DNA of 64,000 nt from Hyphodiscus hymeniophilus (lineage: Eukaryota; Ascomycota; Leotiomycetes; Helotiales; Hyphodiscaceae). A model generated the notes under the pieces. The model was not told where the DNA came from, searched no databases, and saw only the letters and a program-made list of their open reading frames with translations. The stretch is taken from NCBI GenBank assembly GCA_016508695.1, contig VNKQ01000002.1, positions 620,001-684,000 on the forward strand. The letters run 5' to 3'. Below, in pieces: positions 45,314 through 58,265 of this stretch (positions are counted from its first letter, which is position 1; the number at the start of each line of letters is the position of its first letter). A program made the position numbers and the translations under genes.

Positions 45314-46559
45314 TGTATCATTGTCGAGACATCTGGAATCATGGAATGCCCTCAACAGCTGGGAAGTTATCAGATAAAAAGAAGAGATCCAGCAGCGCCC
45401 TCCGTGGGCTTCCTCTCTCATCACGCATCAGCCGCAAGCCGCAAGGCTCCGCCGAGCGCCTCGTTTCAAGTCATTGGTTAAGCATCTCTTGGCTCCTTTG
45501 CCATGGGCGGCAAACTATTGACGGAACTGCTTTTGTTGGCCACCTGTAAACGTTCACAGAGATATACCGGCTGCATCATGGTTGGAAGGGAATCCGGTAG
45601 CCAGCAGATTCAAAAGAAAAGGGGTTCAACCTGGTGCGATGCCTTGAATTGCACCAAAAGTCGCGTCTTTCTCGATACCATTAAAGACAAAAGCCGACGC
45701 AAAAAGGCTCAAGGACTAGTTGGCGGGGTTTAGAGAAGTCTAGGTCTTGACATATTGAAGGTCGCTGTTGTAATGATCCCGAGAGAGGAAGAGACCAAAG
45801 AGCGGACACTATCAATAACCCCATGTTCAGCCCTATGGGTCAAAGTGTCATCAATCAAATTAAAACGAGCAGCTAAATCGTCAATCTTGACCGCATTGCG
45901 CGTGTTGACACTGCCACGCCCTCAGTGTCTCGCAGAAATGCTCAATCTATTCGAAAGGAGAACGAAGCCTAGAAGGCCCTTTGGGTGGTCTATTTCAAGA
46001 TGAAGTGGCGCCTACCGTGCCGCATCATTGGAACCGCGAACATCGCTTCTCGTTCAGCCCAGAATTCCAGCTTCATCTGATCTTTCGACCGTCGCCAGAA
46101 TGGAGATCCGGATATTCCACGATCATTTCGCCCTGGAAACACTAATCGGTGCTCAATCCGCGTCCTACTCAAAGACCTGATTGTGTTGACGATATACTCC
46201 CCGTCTGTCAGCCTTGCGAAAGCGCAGCCTTGGCGATAACCTTTGATTGACTTGTGCTCCGCCACGACGGCTCTGTTCGCAAAATCGCAGATCCCACTAT
46301 CATATCAAGCCATCTATTCTTCAAATCGTCTCTTAAAGATCAGTCAATTCTTGAATTAGCGTGCCCTCTATCAACTCAGACCAGTACCTGGAAGGCTTTC
46401 AGGCGGTAGAGCCGCCCGCTAGGTGAGTAAACGCTGCTCCAGGACGCAATTACTGTTACCAATGGTTCGCAGATTAAGTGCTTGCTTAGGAATCTGATAA
46501 CCGGATAATCTTCACAATTAAAAACGCGTTGACGTCGAAACGAGAGCACACATTGGGGC
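45314..46559. other. Divergent intergenic region (STAND gene / DUF3433 gene)
   Basis: 1.25 kb between two divergent starts must hold both promoters. A 91-residue minus-strand frame at 45990-46265 has no family features and is not called. Confidence 0.5.
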
Positions 46560-49529
46560 ATGGCCCAGCATGGAGGTGGAGATGGTAATCCGTGGGGTAC
46601 TTACGATCCGAATCCAAGGCGGCCGATTCTGGGATCCCGACTATCGAGTGTCTCTGATGTGAGCTCGAGAGGGGTAAGTCGGGGCTCGACTGTGTCGCTA
46701 CCATCGCCGAACGAAGCCCCTCAGTTGAAAGACGAGATCGATATTAGCCATGTACAACTATCATCTGAGGTGGGGTCTGGGGTCGTATCGCCCATAGATA
46801 GACACGGTCAGATGTCTGCAATGTTGCCAGAGACACTAAGGGTCGGAGCCACGCCTCCTCCCTTTTCGAATCGTTCTTCGTTCAACCCATTCCGGAAACC
46901 TAAAGCTTCTTACGAGCCAGTTGGAGACGGATCTTCACCACAGCCAAGCAGAACTGGCTCAAAACGGTTCTCAACAAGGAGAGGGTCGCTGTTAGTAGGG
47001 AGGCATGGTTCTATACCTGAGGAGGACATAGACATGAGATTGCTTGGATCTGCTATGCCAATGGGATATTCCGAACGGAAACCCGCTCATTCTTTGGATG
47101 GAGTTAATGAGCCGGAAGACAACATCAGTTCCCCTTTGGCAGACCTAACGTTTGATATTTCCTCATTCACAGGGCCCATGACCGAAGCCGATTTGCGCGA
47201 GGCCAATCAACAAGAGGCCGCTGGTATTCTCACAGGGGGTTTGGGAGCTGGGTTGAAGCCAGATGTTACGTTCACCAGTAGGGACTTGTTAGCGAGCACA
47301 CCAATATCACCTCAAACTCCCTCGATGCCTCGCTTTCCGCTTTCGCCAGTGTCTTTGACTCGTCGAATGACGCGGAGGATATCTGGACGAAGCCTGGGAT
47401 TAGCAGGACAACCGTCTCTGAGGGATCTGGGCCAGATAGAGGCTAACAAACGTGGAGAGATTATCGAAGTCATTATTGAGGAGGAGCGCACCAAACAGCC
47501 TGATTTGTCGGATCCGCCTAAGCAATCTAAAGAGCTATCTTCGGGAGAAGAGCCTGCTATAGACAGTAAGTAGCTCCATCTATTTGCAAGATTGACATAT
47601 ACCACTTCGAAGTGTGAAGTCACGAGAGCCGCTCGATTTCTGCCTATATATTATTTTGAGCGTTCATTGAACCTCATCTTTGGTGCTCTGGCATTATCAC
47701 TGATTTCATTGCTCTTGAAAACTGCTAATTGCAATCTCTCTGCAGTAAGTTCCTTCACTGGTGGAACGAGCTCGCGACAAGTCGACTTTGATCTTCTTAA
47801 AGCAAGCAAAAATACACAAGGAATGATGCAATCTTCCAATGTCGAGGTTTTCTATCCACAAGCAAACTGGAAGCCTTTTTCTATGCGATGGCCATATCTT
47901 TCGGCTCTTATTATCATATCTCTGGCCCTCGCAGCAGCCCAAGAATACCTCTACCGGAGAGGGGCGCTCTACAAATTCAACGCTCCCTCTGAGCTAAGAA
48001 CCTGGGACTATTTCTCCTTCAAATACTTGCCGACTCTCGTAGCGGTCTCGTTCGGCATTTTATGGCAAATCACGGATTTTGAGGTAAAGCGCCTGGAAGC
48101 TTACTATCAGCTTTCTAAAGACGGTGGAGCTCTTGCAGCAGAGTCAATCAATGTCGATTACATAACATTCTTCAACTTTTTACGACCCTTTAGAGCTCTG
48201 AAGTTCAAACACTATGCCGTTGCTTATTCGTCAATTGCGACCTTGATGGCTGTGTCACTGGTGCCAACACTGCAAGCTGCTTCGGTGGAACTCTTCCCCG
48301 ATCGCAATGTGCGACTCCAAGATCCTCTAGGGTTGAAGAAAGTTGTAATCAACTCAGCGTTCTCCAGGCTCCTAAGCTCTGTGTTGGTCATCATTGCCTT
48401 CTTCGGCTGTATCCTGACTTGGCAGCTTGAACGACGACGTTCGGGTTTAGTTGCAGATGTGAAAGGAATCGCTGGGATCGCTGCTATGGCAAATCGAAGT
48501 CATATTTTGATGGATTTCAAGAACATGGATACCGCAACACCCGAGATGATCCATCAAACACTGAAGCTCCACCGTTACACGCTCCGCAACTCTTCCTTGG
48601 CAGAAGATGACAAGATCTTAGTAACGCAAGAAGAGAAGGATAAGTACGATACAATATCTCACCACGAGAACCCTCACCCACTTATGCTACGTCTCGTAGC
48701 TGGCGTTCCTTTTATCATAAGCATGTTACTTTTTATGATAATAGTTCCCGTCATCCTCTTTGCACCCAACGCAAGCATCGTAACCGAAAAAGCCCCATGG
48801 CTTCTTACTGGGCTGGCAGTTTGTATCAAGTTAGCGTGGGGAACTCTCGAAACAGATATGCGAATGATTGAACCTTTCTACATCCTTTCTAAACGACACG
48901 CCTCTCCCAAGGTCCTGACATTGGACTATACCGCTATGGCATTTGGCTGGATGCCCATCCAAGCTTTTCTAAACGGTCATGTACTCGTAGGCCTCGTGGG
49001 TTTTGGATCAGTGCTAGCAGAAGTGTTAACTGTCTGCGCGACTTCATTCGGCAACGTCTCTGGCTCAGATTTCGCAACGAAACCACCGCATATCCGCGGT
49101 GATCCACAAGCTCCCTCCGATCCGGGGACCGACGTTGATGCTGGAGAAGAAACATATGCCTCGTTTTGGGTATCCTTTGTTTTGGCCCTGACCATTCTCT
49201 CCCTCCTCTGCCTCGTCGCAGGTCTCGTCTACGCTCGCCGTCGTCATCCGTTCCTACCTCGCCAACCGAACACTATAGCCTCGATTCTAGCTTTCATACA
49301 TCAAAGCAAAATGCTATACGATTTCGTCGGAACAGAGAAGATGAATAACGATGAGATGGTAAAGAGACTTGTGGGAACTGGGAAGATGTATGGACTGGGT
49401 TGGTTTGTGGGCAGGGACGGAGCAATGCATTGTGGTGTTGATGAGGAGGAGTTGACGAGTAGTTATAAGCATGGTGATGATCAGAGAAAGGCAACTATGC
49501 CTTGGACTACTAATTGGGAGACTTACTGA
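46560..49529 (+). CDS. DUF3433-family multi-pass membrane protein
   Basis: Two exons (46560-47565 and 47746-49529) join in phase 1 through a 180-nt intron (A|GTAAGT...TGCAG, branch CTGCTAATT), giving 929 residues. The first about 335 residues are cytosolic-looking and disordered, with Ser-rich blocks. The rest holds about eight hydrophobic helices, starting at WPYLSALIIISLALAAAQEYLY and including the family hallmark LRTWDYFSFKYLPTLVAVSFGILWQITDFEVKRLEAYYQLS, here split: LRTWDYFSFKYLPTLVAV is followed by a Trp-rich helix and EVKRLEAYYQLS. A second, similar half follows (MIEPFYILSKRHASPKVLTLDY). The family is fungal and uncharacterised, probably plasma-membrane located. The intron is longer than others here and its 3' half is open in frame and hydrophobic, so the splice should be checked. 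Confidence 0.88.
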
Positions 49530-51142
49530 TTGTGTTTGAGCGAGCGATGTAGATACATTTTGGCGTCTGGGCTGATGAATGTATGCTTTCATGTAAAGAC
49601 TATCTCATGGCTGTGTACCTATCGCGTGGGATTTGAAGATACCTTTTTAAGTAGTTGAAGTCTATAGATTTCAACGTTCTTTAGTTTGCCTTTGTAATTT
49701 AGCTGAATATCCTGACCAGTGCCAGCTTGTTAGTTGTTGGGTCGTTAGATCTTTGCAGCACGAAGTATCTCAACGGTTGGAGATAATCCACCCATTTAGT
49801 TATTATTCCTGCATCATTACAACACACATTCCCAATACAGTACTTAGTAACTATGCTGGCGGCAGCTGGGCTGAAGTATCTCCGCTTATTGGCGAATGTT
49901 CTCTGCTTGATCCTAGTTTCGCTTCATCATCTTGCTCGTCTTTGCTCCTGACTTCAATCACTAAAGCTTTGAACTCCATTGAGCCTCGAGGGTATCATTC
50001 AACAGGAAAAGAGAGCCAAATAAGAGTCGCTCCAGCAAAGGTTGGTAGGCGTTCTGCTGTGAAGTAGCATTCTTTGATTCTATGTTAACACGTTTCGGAA
50101 CTTGCTGAAGAAACAATCATCAACGTTGAACTTAGCATGAAGTAATCCCTCCATCACTGATCCGTTCTTTGCCCTGAATCGCTTCGTCTCGCGATTCCCT
50201 CCAACACACTCACGCCACGCGAGTCCAATCTCAATCGCCTTTCAACGAGCACACAAGCACTTTTCTCCTCCCTCTACGACCGACGCTCCTAATCATTTAG
50301 TGATATCTCTAGGTGATCCAAGCACTCACCCCTTCGATAGAGCCAATGTAGCGAATTACTCGATCCATACTGTGGGTTGTAGGCTGAGCATTGAAACAAT
50401 CGTTCCAGGTGATGCTAAAGCAAGCTGCAGTCTCCGAGGTAGGATCGCGGTCACTGGCAGATACATTTGGATTGGGATACTGCTGTGGTCTACCGTGAGC
50501 TTGACAGAAGGCTTATTATCTTAATCTTGGACCTCTTGAGCCTCTCTTCCTATTCGACATCTAAAAGCCGCTTACTCGGGAGCCAAAATGAAGCTATTCC
50601 CACATTTTCGAAAAACGCGATGTGCAACAAAGCGTTTTCCTGGCACATATCCCAAAGCCTCATACCCAAGATCGTTATCAAGACCTGACAAGCGCTTGAC
50701 CCCAATTTCTGACAATCTTCATGAACCTGTTCGCTCTGAGACTCAACATGAAGCTATTCCCAGATCGCCAGAAACTGCGATCTGCAACAAAATCTGGGAG
50801 TACGGAGACTATCGTGATTGGGCGGTAATTTTTGGAGATTGGGGTAGACGAAAGGTGAAGTGAAGTGAAGAAAAATAAAGTGAAGTGATTTGGATAGAAC
50901 CCCGTTCGTCTGGGCTCGCTTAGCGAGTATACAAATGATTGCGCGACCTCTATCAGGTACACAAATCAACAAAGCTAGGATCTGACAATGCAAAGTCAGG
51001 ATGCTTAACACATGGACATGTTACCCACATCCGAAGAAGTAGTAAGTGCTGAAGATACAAACTTCCCTCAGTTGAGAGCATTACAGTCATCACTTCCAGT
51101 TGTTCCTGATTCAACACTTCAAGACCACGACATTGCACACGC
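49530..51142. other. Convergent intergenic region with a local duplication
   Basis: 3' flanks of the DUF3433 and thioesterase genes. Two similar blocks of about 44 bp lie at 50588 and 50748 (separate entry). A GTGAAGTGAAGTGAAG microsatellite-like run follows at about 50.85-50.89 kb. No gene is supported. Confidence 0.5.
50588..50791. repeat. Imperfect direct repeat of about 44 bp, 160 bp apart
   Basis: ATGAAGCTATTCCCA at 50588 and again at 50748, followed in both by an AAAC-GCGAT-TGCAACAAA pattern with a few changes between copies. Confidence 0.7.
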
Positions 51143-52815
51143 CTACTCCATAACACCACCCCCGTGCTTACTCCCCTCAAAGCCCACACTACTCGCAACC
51201 CTCCTCGCCCTCCTCCTTGCATCAAGATACATCATGAACTGGTCATATGTCTGTGGCACAATCTTCACATCTCTCTTAACCTCGAACGTATAATTAAACT
51301 GCCCCGTCGGCTTCGTCTCCCCAATTCCGTGCTCGATATTCCTAATCTTACTATCCACCCTTACCTGGATCCTGGTACTGCCTTCTGTACTAGCTTTCAG
51401 ATCGCCATCGGCTCCAGAGAGAGTTGGCGAGTCCGTGTAGGCGACCGTGGCGGTCATATAGAGCACTGAGCCGACGGGCACGGGGTTCTCGAAGGTGGAG
51501 GGATCGAGGGCGATGAATGTGGGCCGGGTGTGGGAGGCTGCTGATGCGCAGGTGAAGGCTAATTCGAAAGTTGATTTCAAGAGAAAACCGCCAAAGATCA
51601 TGAAGTTGTGACGGTTACGATATTGGGGTTGCATTATTTGGACGGATTGAATCTTAGTTGATGACATGTACAGTGCATTTTCTGGTTTGCGGGATGCTGT
51701 GTTTGGATCTGGAGCACTCGTCAATACCTGTTTGAGCACAGGTTCAAAGAGGAGGGAAGCGAGTACCATGATAGTCCAGTTGCTGCAGCCAAAGAGCATG
51801 GATTAGATCGGATTCTTCATCATTTGGGGTCTGTTTCCGCAACGCCATCTTAGAAGCTGCTTTCTTGAGGTTATAGTTCTGTTCTCCCTCTTTGAAAAGC
51901 TTGACTTCCTCAGGGGTATTGGGTTTGAGAGGACTGATGGCTACAGGTTTCTTGGTCGCTGGATCTAGAGACACCTTTTATCCATCAGCAAAGGCCTTTT
52001 CTTGGTGAAGATTGAATGCAAAGTATACCATGGTAAAAGCACAAGTCATCAGCACGTCCTCCTCCCGTACATCATTCCCGTCCGCAGGCGCCTTCGCAAC
52101 TTGCAACGAAACCTCCATACTACTTCTTCCCGTCGCAAACGTGACTTTCCCACTAAGCTCCAGGTCGCAAATAGCACTTAACGGCCTCTTCAATGTGATC
52201 CGATCAACGGCGGCAGTAACAGTCATCACACTGTCGCCAGTATGCTTATATGCCACAACACCAGCAAGGGCATCAAGATCCATGAAGATCGTCCCTAGTC
52301 GGATATGACCAGATGAATTGATATAGCTATCCAGAAGCCATGGGTCTCTCGCTAGAGGGAGGATCTGGGAAGGTCAGTGGGAGGTGGAGGAGAAGAGGGG
52401 TCATGTGGCTTACGATCCGAGTGAAGCTGTCGGACATTGATTTTGGGGTTAGGTCTCGTTGAAACTCTTCAGTGGATTTCGGGGGAGTGATTTTGTTTTC
52501 TTGCTGTGCTCGGAAGGCTTTGATGAAAGGCGTTCGGGTTCTCATAGCGGTCAACTCTAGAAGGAGCCTGAATCAGCATCATGCCTGCAAACAGCGTGGA
52601 GAGGCGAGCAAAATGTCGGGAGGAGATGTTAGGAGAATGTTCTGAATGCCATATATATAGAAGAGAGGGACCTGCAAACACGAACCTTGATAGACGCCAT
52701 CTGTACGACGCGGCGTAGATGTTGAAAAACATCGTGATCTGAGAATACGGCGTGGAACTGCCGAACATCGAAAGCGTGATGTGAGACGAGGTAGAGTTCT
52801 CGATGCTTTCTCCAT
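51143..52815 (-). CDS. Mitochondrial acyl-CoA thioesterase (ACOT9-like, two hotdog domains)
   Basis: Five exons (52815-52686, 52556-52414, 52364-52029, 51974-51767, 51708-51143), with introns of 129, 49, 54 and 58 nt, give 460 residues. All phases agree, and three junctions rebuild family signatures: TRI-ILPLARDPWLLDSYINS, CAFTM-VSLDPATKKPV and QQLDYH-DPNTASRKPENA. The N-terminus is a basic presequence (RFRCSAVPRRILRSRCFSTS). The first hotdog domain spans about 120-230 (SSGHIRLGTIFMDLDALAG), the second about 300-440 (MQPQYRNRHNFMIFGGFLLK). ACOT9-type enzymes hydrolyse acyl-CoA in the matrix. A TAA at 51980-51978 looks like a nonsense codon if intron 3 (GTATAC...AAAAG) is not removed; it is intronic. 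Confidence 0.93.
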
Positions 52816-54979
52816 GTTATATATGTTAAAGGGTTGGAAGCGTTGAAGAAGCGTTAATGCTATGTATTACACTCGGGCTTCCCTGACACTTCTATGGACG
52901 AGACCTCTATCGGTGGCAAAATGTGAGCAACGAACCCGAGGGCACAAAAGAGCAATCGTATATCAAAAAGGTCTACGGAACGTCTTTGGAGGGTTTTCAC
53001 GATACCTTCCGTCTAGGTATGTACAGTAATCTTGAGGTTGCGTTCCGTTATCCTCCGCGATAACCGAAGCTTAAAGATACTTCCATCAAGTCGAGCCTCT
53101 CTCAATGATCAATATCCGTCCAACATTTATGACTGCTCCAGACACAAAATGATGGCGTCCAAGATCCGCATCTATCACCCAAACTTGCCGTCTTTTTCAA
53201 CGATGATGATGATTTAGGACTCATGTGATTCAGATACACGTGCTAATCTCGTGATTCAGTCTCGAAACCTCTGAAGCTGCCGCGACATCAAGATAGGCTG
53301 AAGACCGTTTAAGATCTGCAGGGAAGCATGTTACAGAATGGACGGCAGCGCTTCGCATTACGTTCAACAGTCGGAGACTATCCGGGACCAGTGAGGACCC
53401 AAGACCCATAGGTGCTGAGACATCTCAAGCATCAGAGTCAAACCGCCGGTCTAAGCGTTACAAGTGTCCCGGAAACGATGTGCCAGAATCATGCGCATTC
53501 GTCGAACTTCAGACCGTTAATTAAGGTAGGTTCGGGGTACACTCGAGTGCCTTCATGTTAAAGCACAGCCAAGTCAGATAGTACCTGACTCTCAAGGATT
53601 TCCGAAGTAAAGAAAAAAGCCATCTGAGTGGATGTGGTTACGCAACATATTTCCTACTGGGTCTTGGCGTCGAAACTCCAGAGAACGGAAGTGGATTCGA
53701 GGCAGATAGCTACAGGTATTATTCAAAGAACCCTTTATTGTGGAGGTGGGACACGAGTCTTTCAAAATTATCTACCTCAGTACCTGTGACTGTCTTCAGG
53801 TGAAGAAGCGCAAAGACCCAGGGAGGGGGCTGTGCATGCGGCTGTTTGAGATCACGCTGAGAGGAAATGACTGACTGGCATCTCAACACAAAGCGTGTTG
53901 CAAGATCTGTGAAGACGGAGGTGATGTTCGTTAGGAACTGGGCAGTGGCAGTGCAGTTCCCATACGAACTATGCTACCACCAGTACCATTCCAAGTCTGA
54001 GCCAAGAGAACCACCAGAACCACCAGAACCAAGCGTGCCAATAAGGCCAAGAAGACGGTGGTACTTCCCAAGATCGTGTTCGTGTACAATAATAAACTGC
54101 ACAGCATTATATTTTAATCGTTAGCCATTCCGTCTATGTATCTGTCGTGTCTCGACTCTCAATGCAGTAAGGGAGCGACTGTAAGGAGTTGGACAAAGCG
54201 ATGGCGAAGCATTAATTTCAACACCACATTTATCTTCTGATCACACAAAGGAGTGAGCTTCCCAGCCTGTACCATTGGCTTTGAATAAAAATTGAAAACA
54301 AAAATAATGATAACATTATTGATACCGATATTGAGAGTACTGTAACATCCAACCTTCCATCTCCACTTCCTACCAAAGTACCCAGATCACGATCGCAGAC
54401 ACGCGTTCTCCGGATCCATCAAGGTCTAATCATATCCGGCCCAGAATATCGGCGACTACGGCAGCCAGGAAACCACTAAATAGTATCCAACACCCCTGCC
54501 ATCACTGCCGGCCCCAATAACGAACGAACCTCCTCTCTCCCTTCTTGCGTAGTCCTCTCGTCATTGTCAAGCCTACGAATTCCTCCCATCTCAAGATCTC
54601 CTTCCGACAACCACCTTTTATTCGCACTTCCGTCACCGGCGCATTCCCGACCCCATTGAGAGCAGGAAATCTCACTAAACACAATCGTTTCACCATCTTC
54701 CCTCGTTACCACAATCAGTCGGACAACCTTTCAAACACGACTCGATAAGTGGCGCCAGACTTTTTCACTTCAACACACCATAACTTTCTGCGGCAATATT
54801 CCAAATCATCAACACTCCATCGGAATCGCGAATTAAGGAGACGTTGGGTGTGCCAGAGGAGGAGATTCAATACCATTCCGACAAGACTTCACGATCACAG
54901 GTCAAAAGCGTCGTGACGATTAAGCTCATCCCTCACGCCTTCAAGGCATTCCTCGACACGCATACGCTACAGATACGCC
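52816..54979. other. Divergent intergenic region (thioesterase / FLC gene)
   Basis: About 2.2 kb separates the two divergent starts. It holds both promoters and the 5' leader of the FLC-like gene. Only short non-homologous frames are present. Confidence 0.5.
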
Positions 54980-57380
54980 ATGATGAAGTCCTCGTTATTC
55001 TCGCCCTTGGTTTTTCTGGCCTCACTCCTATCCTTCCTCTCCAGCGCATCTGCCATTCGATTAATTGAGTCGAAATCTCTCAATGCCTGTCAAGACAATT
55101 CCAGCTTCACAGCCAGTCTGTTCAATGTCATATTCACACCCGACAACCTTACACTCACCTTCGATATCGTCGGCGTTTCCTCCGTCCAAGGCAATGTATC
55201 GTTCGGTATCGAGGTTACGGCATACGGCTTCTCTATCCTCCAGGAAACCCTCGACCCGTGTACGCAGAAAGATCTCAGTGGAATGTGCCCCATGAGCACA
55301 GGGCAAATTGATATTCAGTCAAACATTCAATTATCTCAGGACACCGTTGACAGGATCCCGGGAATTGCGTACGGTGTGCCCGATCTTGATGCCAATGTTA
55401 AGGTCTTCATCAATCAGACCAGCAACCCAGACGTCAGTGTTGCTTGTGTTGAGGCCAGCTTGTCGAATGGACAAACCGTTGACCAGAAAGGTGTCGGATG
55501 GGCTACAGCTATTATCTCTGGTATGGCTCTTGTTGCGTCTGCTGTTACTTCTGGATTGGGTCACTCTAATACTGCTGCGCACGTCGCTGCCAACGCTCTG
55601 TCTCTCTTTGGATACTTCCAGGCCCAAGCCATTATTGGATTGACTGCAGTCCCTCTTCCACCTATCGTACAATCGTGGACTCAAAATTTCGACTGGACCA
55701 TGGGTATAATTGAGGTCAATTTCATGCAGTCAATAGCTACTTGGTATCAGAAGTCTACAGGTGGCACCCCAGCCACTCTTCTCAACAGCTTGACAACGAC
55801 ATCAGTTCAAGTTGAAAAGCGTTCTCTACATGACGTTGGGAAACGATCTGTTGATGCCACCATTAAACTACTTACTCGGGCACATCAGCAGATGCAAATG
55901 ACCAAACGAGATAGTAGCACAGTCTCAGGCACATACGTGGTCCAGGGAATCAAGCGTGTCGCCTTCAGATCTGGTATCGAATCGACCAACGTCTTCCTTA
56001 CTGGTCTAATCTTCTTTTGCATATTCATCTTCTTCACTATCATCTTTGTAGCTATGTTTAAGGGCTTCTGCGAAATGGCAGTACGCGCACGCTGGATGAA
56101 GGGCGACAAATTTGAGGATTTTCGCAACGGATGGTTCACTGTTCTGAAGGGTATTATGTTCCGCATGGTACTTATCGGATTCCCTCAGATGACCATTCTC
56201 TGCCTCTGGGAATTTACACAGGTTGACTCCCCCGCCGAAGTTGTACTTGCCGTATTTTTCTTCTTTGGTATGACCGGAACGCTTGCCTGGGCTGCGATGA
56301 AGGTCATTCGAATTGCACAGCGCTCTGTCAACATGCACAAAAATCCGGCCTACATATTGTATTCCGATCCATCAGCTCTCAATAAATGGGGGTTCCTGTA
56401 CGTTCAATTCAGAGCTACGGCCTACTACTTCATCCTCCCGATCCTGGTTTATGCCTTGGTTAAGGGCATGTTCGTTGCATTCGGCCAGAATGCCAGTACT
56501 GTTCAAGCAATTGCCCTTTTGCTGATCGAAGCGGTTGCGTTAATTGCAGCCAGTGTTATTCGACCATGGATGGACAAGAACACAAATATCTTCAACATCT
56601 CGATCTGTTCTATCAACTTTTTCAACGTCATCTTGCTTTTGTTCTTCACCAATGTCTTCAATCAACCAGGCCTGGTGACTGGTGTTATGGGCGTTGTCTT
56701 CTTCGTTGTGAATGCAGCATTCTCGTTGGTGCTCATCATCTTGGTCTTGATTGCAACCATCTATGCCTTCGTCCGCAAGAATCCGGATTCTCGGTATCAA
56801 CCAGTCGCCGACGATCGTGCTTCCTTCATCAAGTCCCAGACACAACTGACAACTGAGTTGGATGCTTTGGGAGCCACCGCAAGAGGTGATTTGAAAGGCG
56901 GGCACAAGCACAACCTTGATCTTGACGACGACAATGATTCATGGTCATCAGACTCAGTGCAACACAATCCTGCAAATATGGCACTTCCACCATCAACGCC
57001 CAATTCACAATCCAATCATAGAGAATCTTCTCGCTCGCCAGTCAATCCTTCCATGCCTCTCTTTCCAGCTGGCAACCCAGGGCCCCCACCGAACTACCAA
57101 GACAACCCTCGATCACTGTATCAGAGTCAACCGGAGAGTCGACCGAATAGCGATCTGCCCTTGATGGCTCGTGATAGAACGAATACGACCGCTCCAACTT
57201 CATACAGGGGGAACTCCTCGTCGTCAACCCTGTCTGGTTACAGGATGCAAAATAGCGCCAGCCCTGCAGGAGTCAGAGGTCAAAACAATGCCAGGTAAGA
57301 CTAGGAGAGCTTTTAACACAAGCCATAAAGCTGACATATTCCATAGTCCTTGGCAACGTGGCGCAGGTTACGACCATTAA
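54980..57380 (+). CDS. FLC/TRP-like membrane protein with ML-like lumenal domain
   Basis: The main exon is 54980-57294. A 52-nt intron (AG|GTAAGA...CATAG) leads to a tiny last exon 57347-57380 adding SPWQRGAGYDH; the total is 782 residues. That short ending is a conserved tail of the family and supports the splice. Residues 1-25 are a signal peptide (SPLVFLASLLSFLSSASA). Residues about 26-170 form the Cys-containing ML-like domain. After a linker with KR sites, about nine membrane helices follow (for example FLTGLIFFCIFIFFTIIFVAMF and VLAVFFFFGMTGTLAWAAM), then a disordered cytosolic tail of about 170 residues. Yeast Flc proteins affect FAD/haem uptake into the ER, wall integrity and calcium; the same compartments are inferred here. 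Confidence 0.93.
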
Positions 57381-58265
57381 TATAAAGGCTACTGGCGTTT
57401 CTGTTTTGTCGTAGATTTTCTCGACTAAGGCTAGGTGTTGTAATTTGCGCTGCATAGCCACGATCAGCAACGACTGCGTGGAATTGGTCCTTTTATTCGG
57501 AAAATTTAGCATGTTTAGATCCACAGGGGCGAAGGCAACTCCTTCCGTGGCACATGTCTCCCGCCTTTGAGACCTCATCTTCGGATCTGAATCGAGGATT
57601 CACACATACTTCCCCTCCGCCAAGTCTCACACTCGAGAGAAAACCTTTTATTTCGTCATGGGCATGGGTCGTCGGATGGCATTCTGACATGAGAAGGATG
57701 GAGTAAAGCGAGTTGTGTCTATTTCAGCATGGCGTATAGATGTGCTTGCACTGCCCGTTTAAGAGCAGTGGTTACATATTCATGGTTTATCAGAGGCGCG
57801 ATTTGTCGGTTCGAGACGCACATGTATGAGTAGATAACTGATTCACCAGTCCTCCCAGCGGTCGTCCTGGTTCAGAATGTGATATCTCTTATGGAAGGTA
57901 GTACCGAAGAAGCCTTCAAGGTAGTTTCGTTTAAGGGGAGTATTTCTCACTTGCATCATCGAGGTCAACTTCACTTCGGCAGGTACTTCTATTCTTCACT
58001 CTTCCCTTCTCTCCCGGATGATAGTGCATGTGGACAGTTCTCCAATTCCTGGCCAGTCAAACCCACTACCGGCTTGTATTTGATGAGTAGAAGCAGCAAT
58101 GACGGGAGGAGAGTATTCTATTGCCCCCTATCCACGTAAGCTCTAACATCTGTTCCAATGCTAACCGAGTCCGCGCCAGGAGCTGATGCATTGCGAGGAT
58201 TTAATCCGAAGTCTAGCTTTCCATATCCTTAGTACAATGCTCAGCATGAGCTTTTTATACATATA
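57381..58265. other. Convergent 3' intergenic region (FLC / FAM210-like)
   Basis: 3' flanks of both genes. Short frames only. Confidence 0.5.

Noticed and set aside
45990..46265. 91-codon minus-strand frame between the STAND and DUF3433 genes
   Set aside because: Begins and ends without splice support or homology signal in a promoter region.
50588..50863. 91-codon frame starting at the first copy of the local duplication
   Set aside because: The duplicated copy lies in another frame, so the duplication is not protein-driven, and no family is recognised.
51975..51980. Apparent in-frame TAA in the thioesterase gene
   Set aside because: A 54-nt intron 52028-51975 (GTATAC...AAAAG) removes it and creates the expected CAFTM-VSLDPATKKPV junction.
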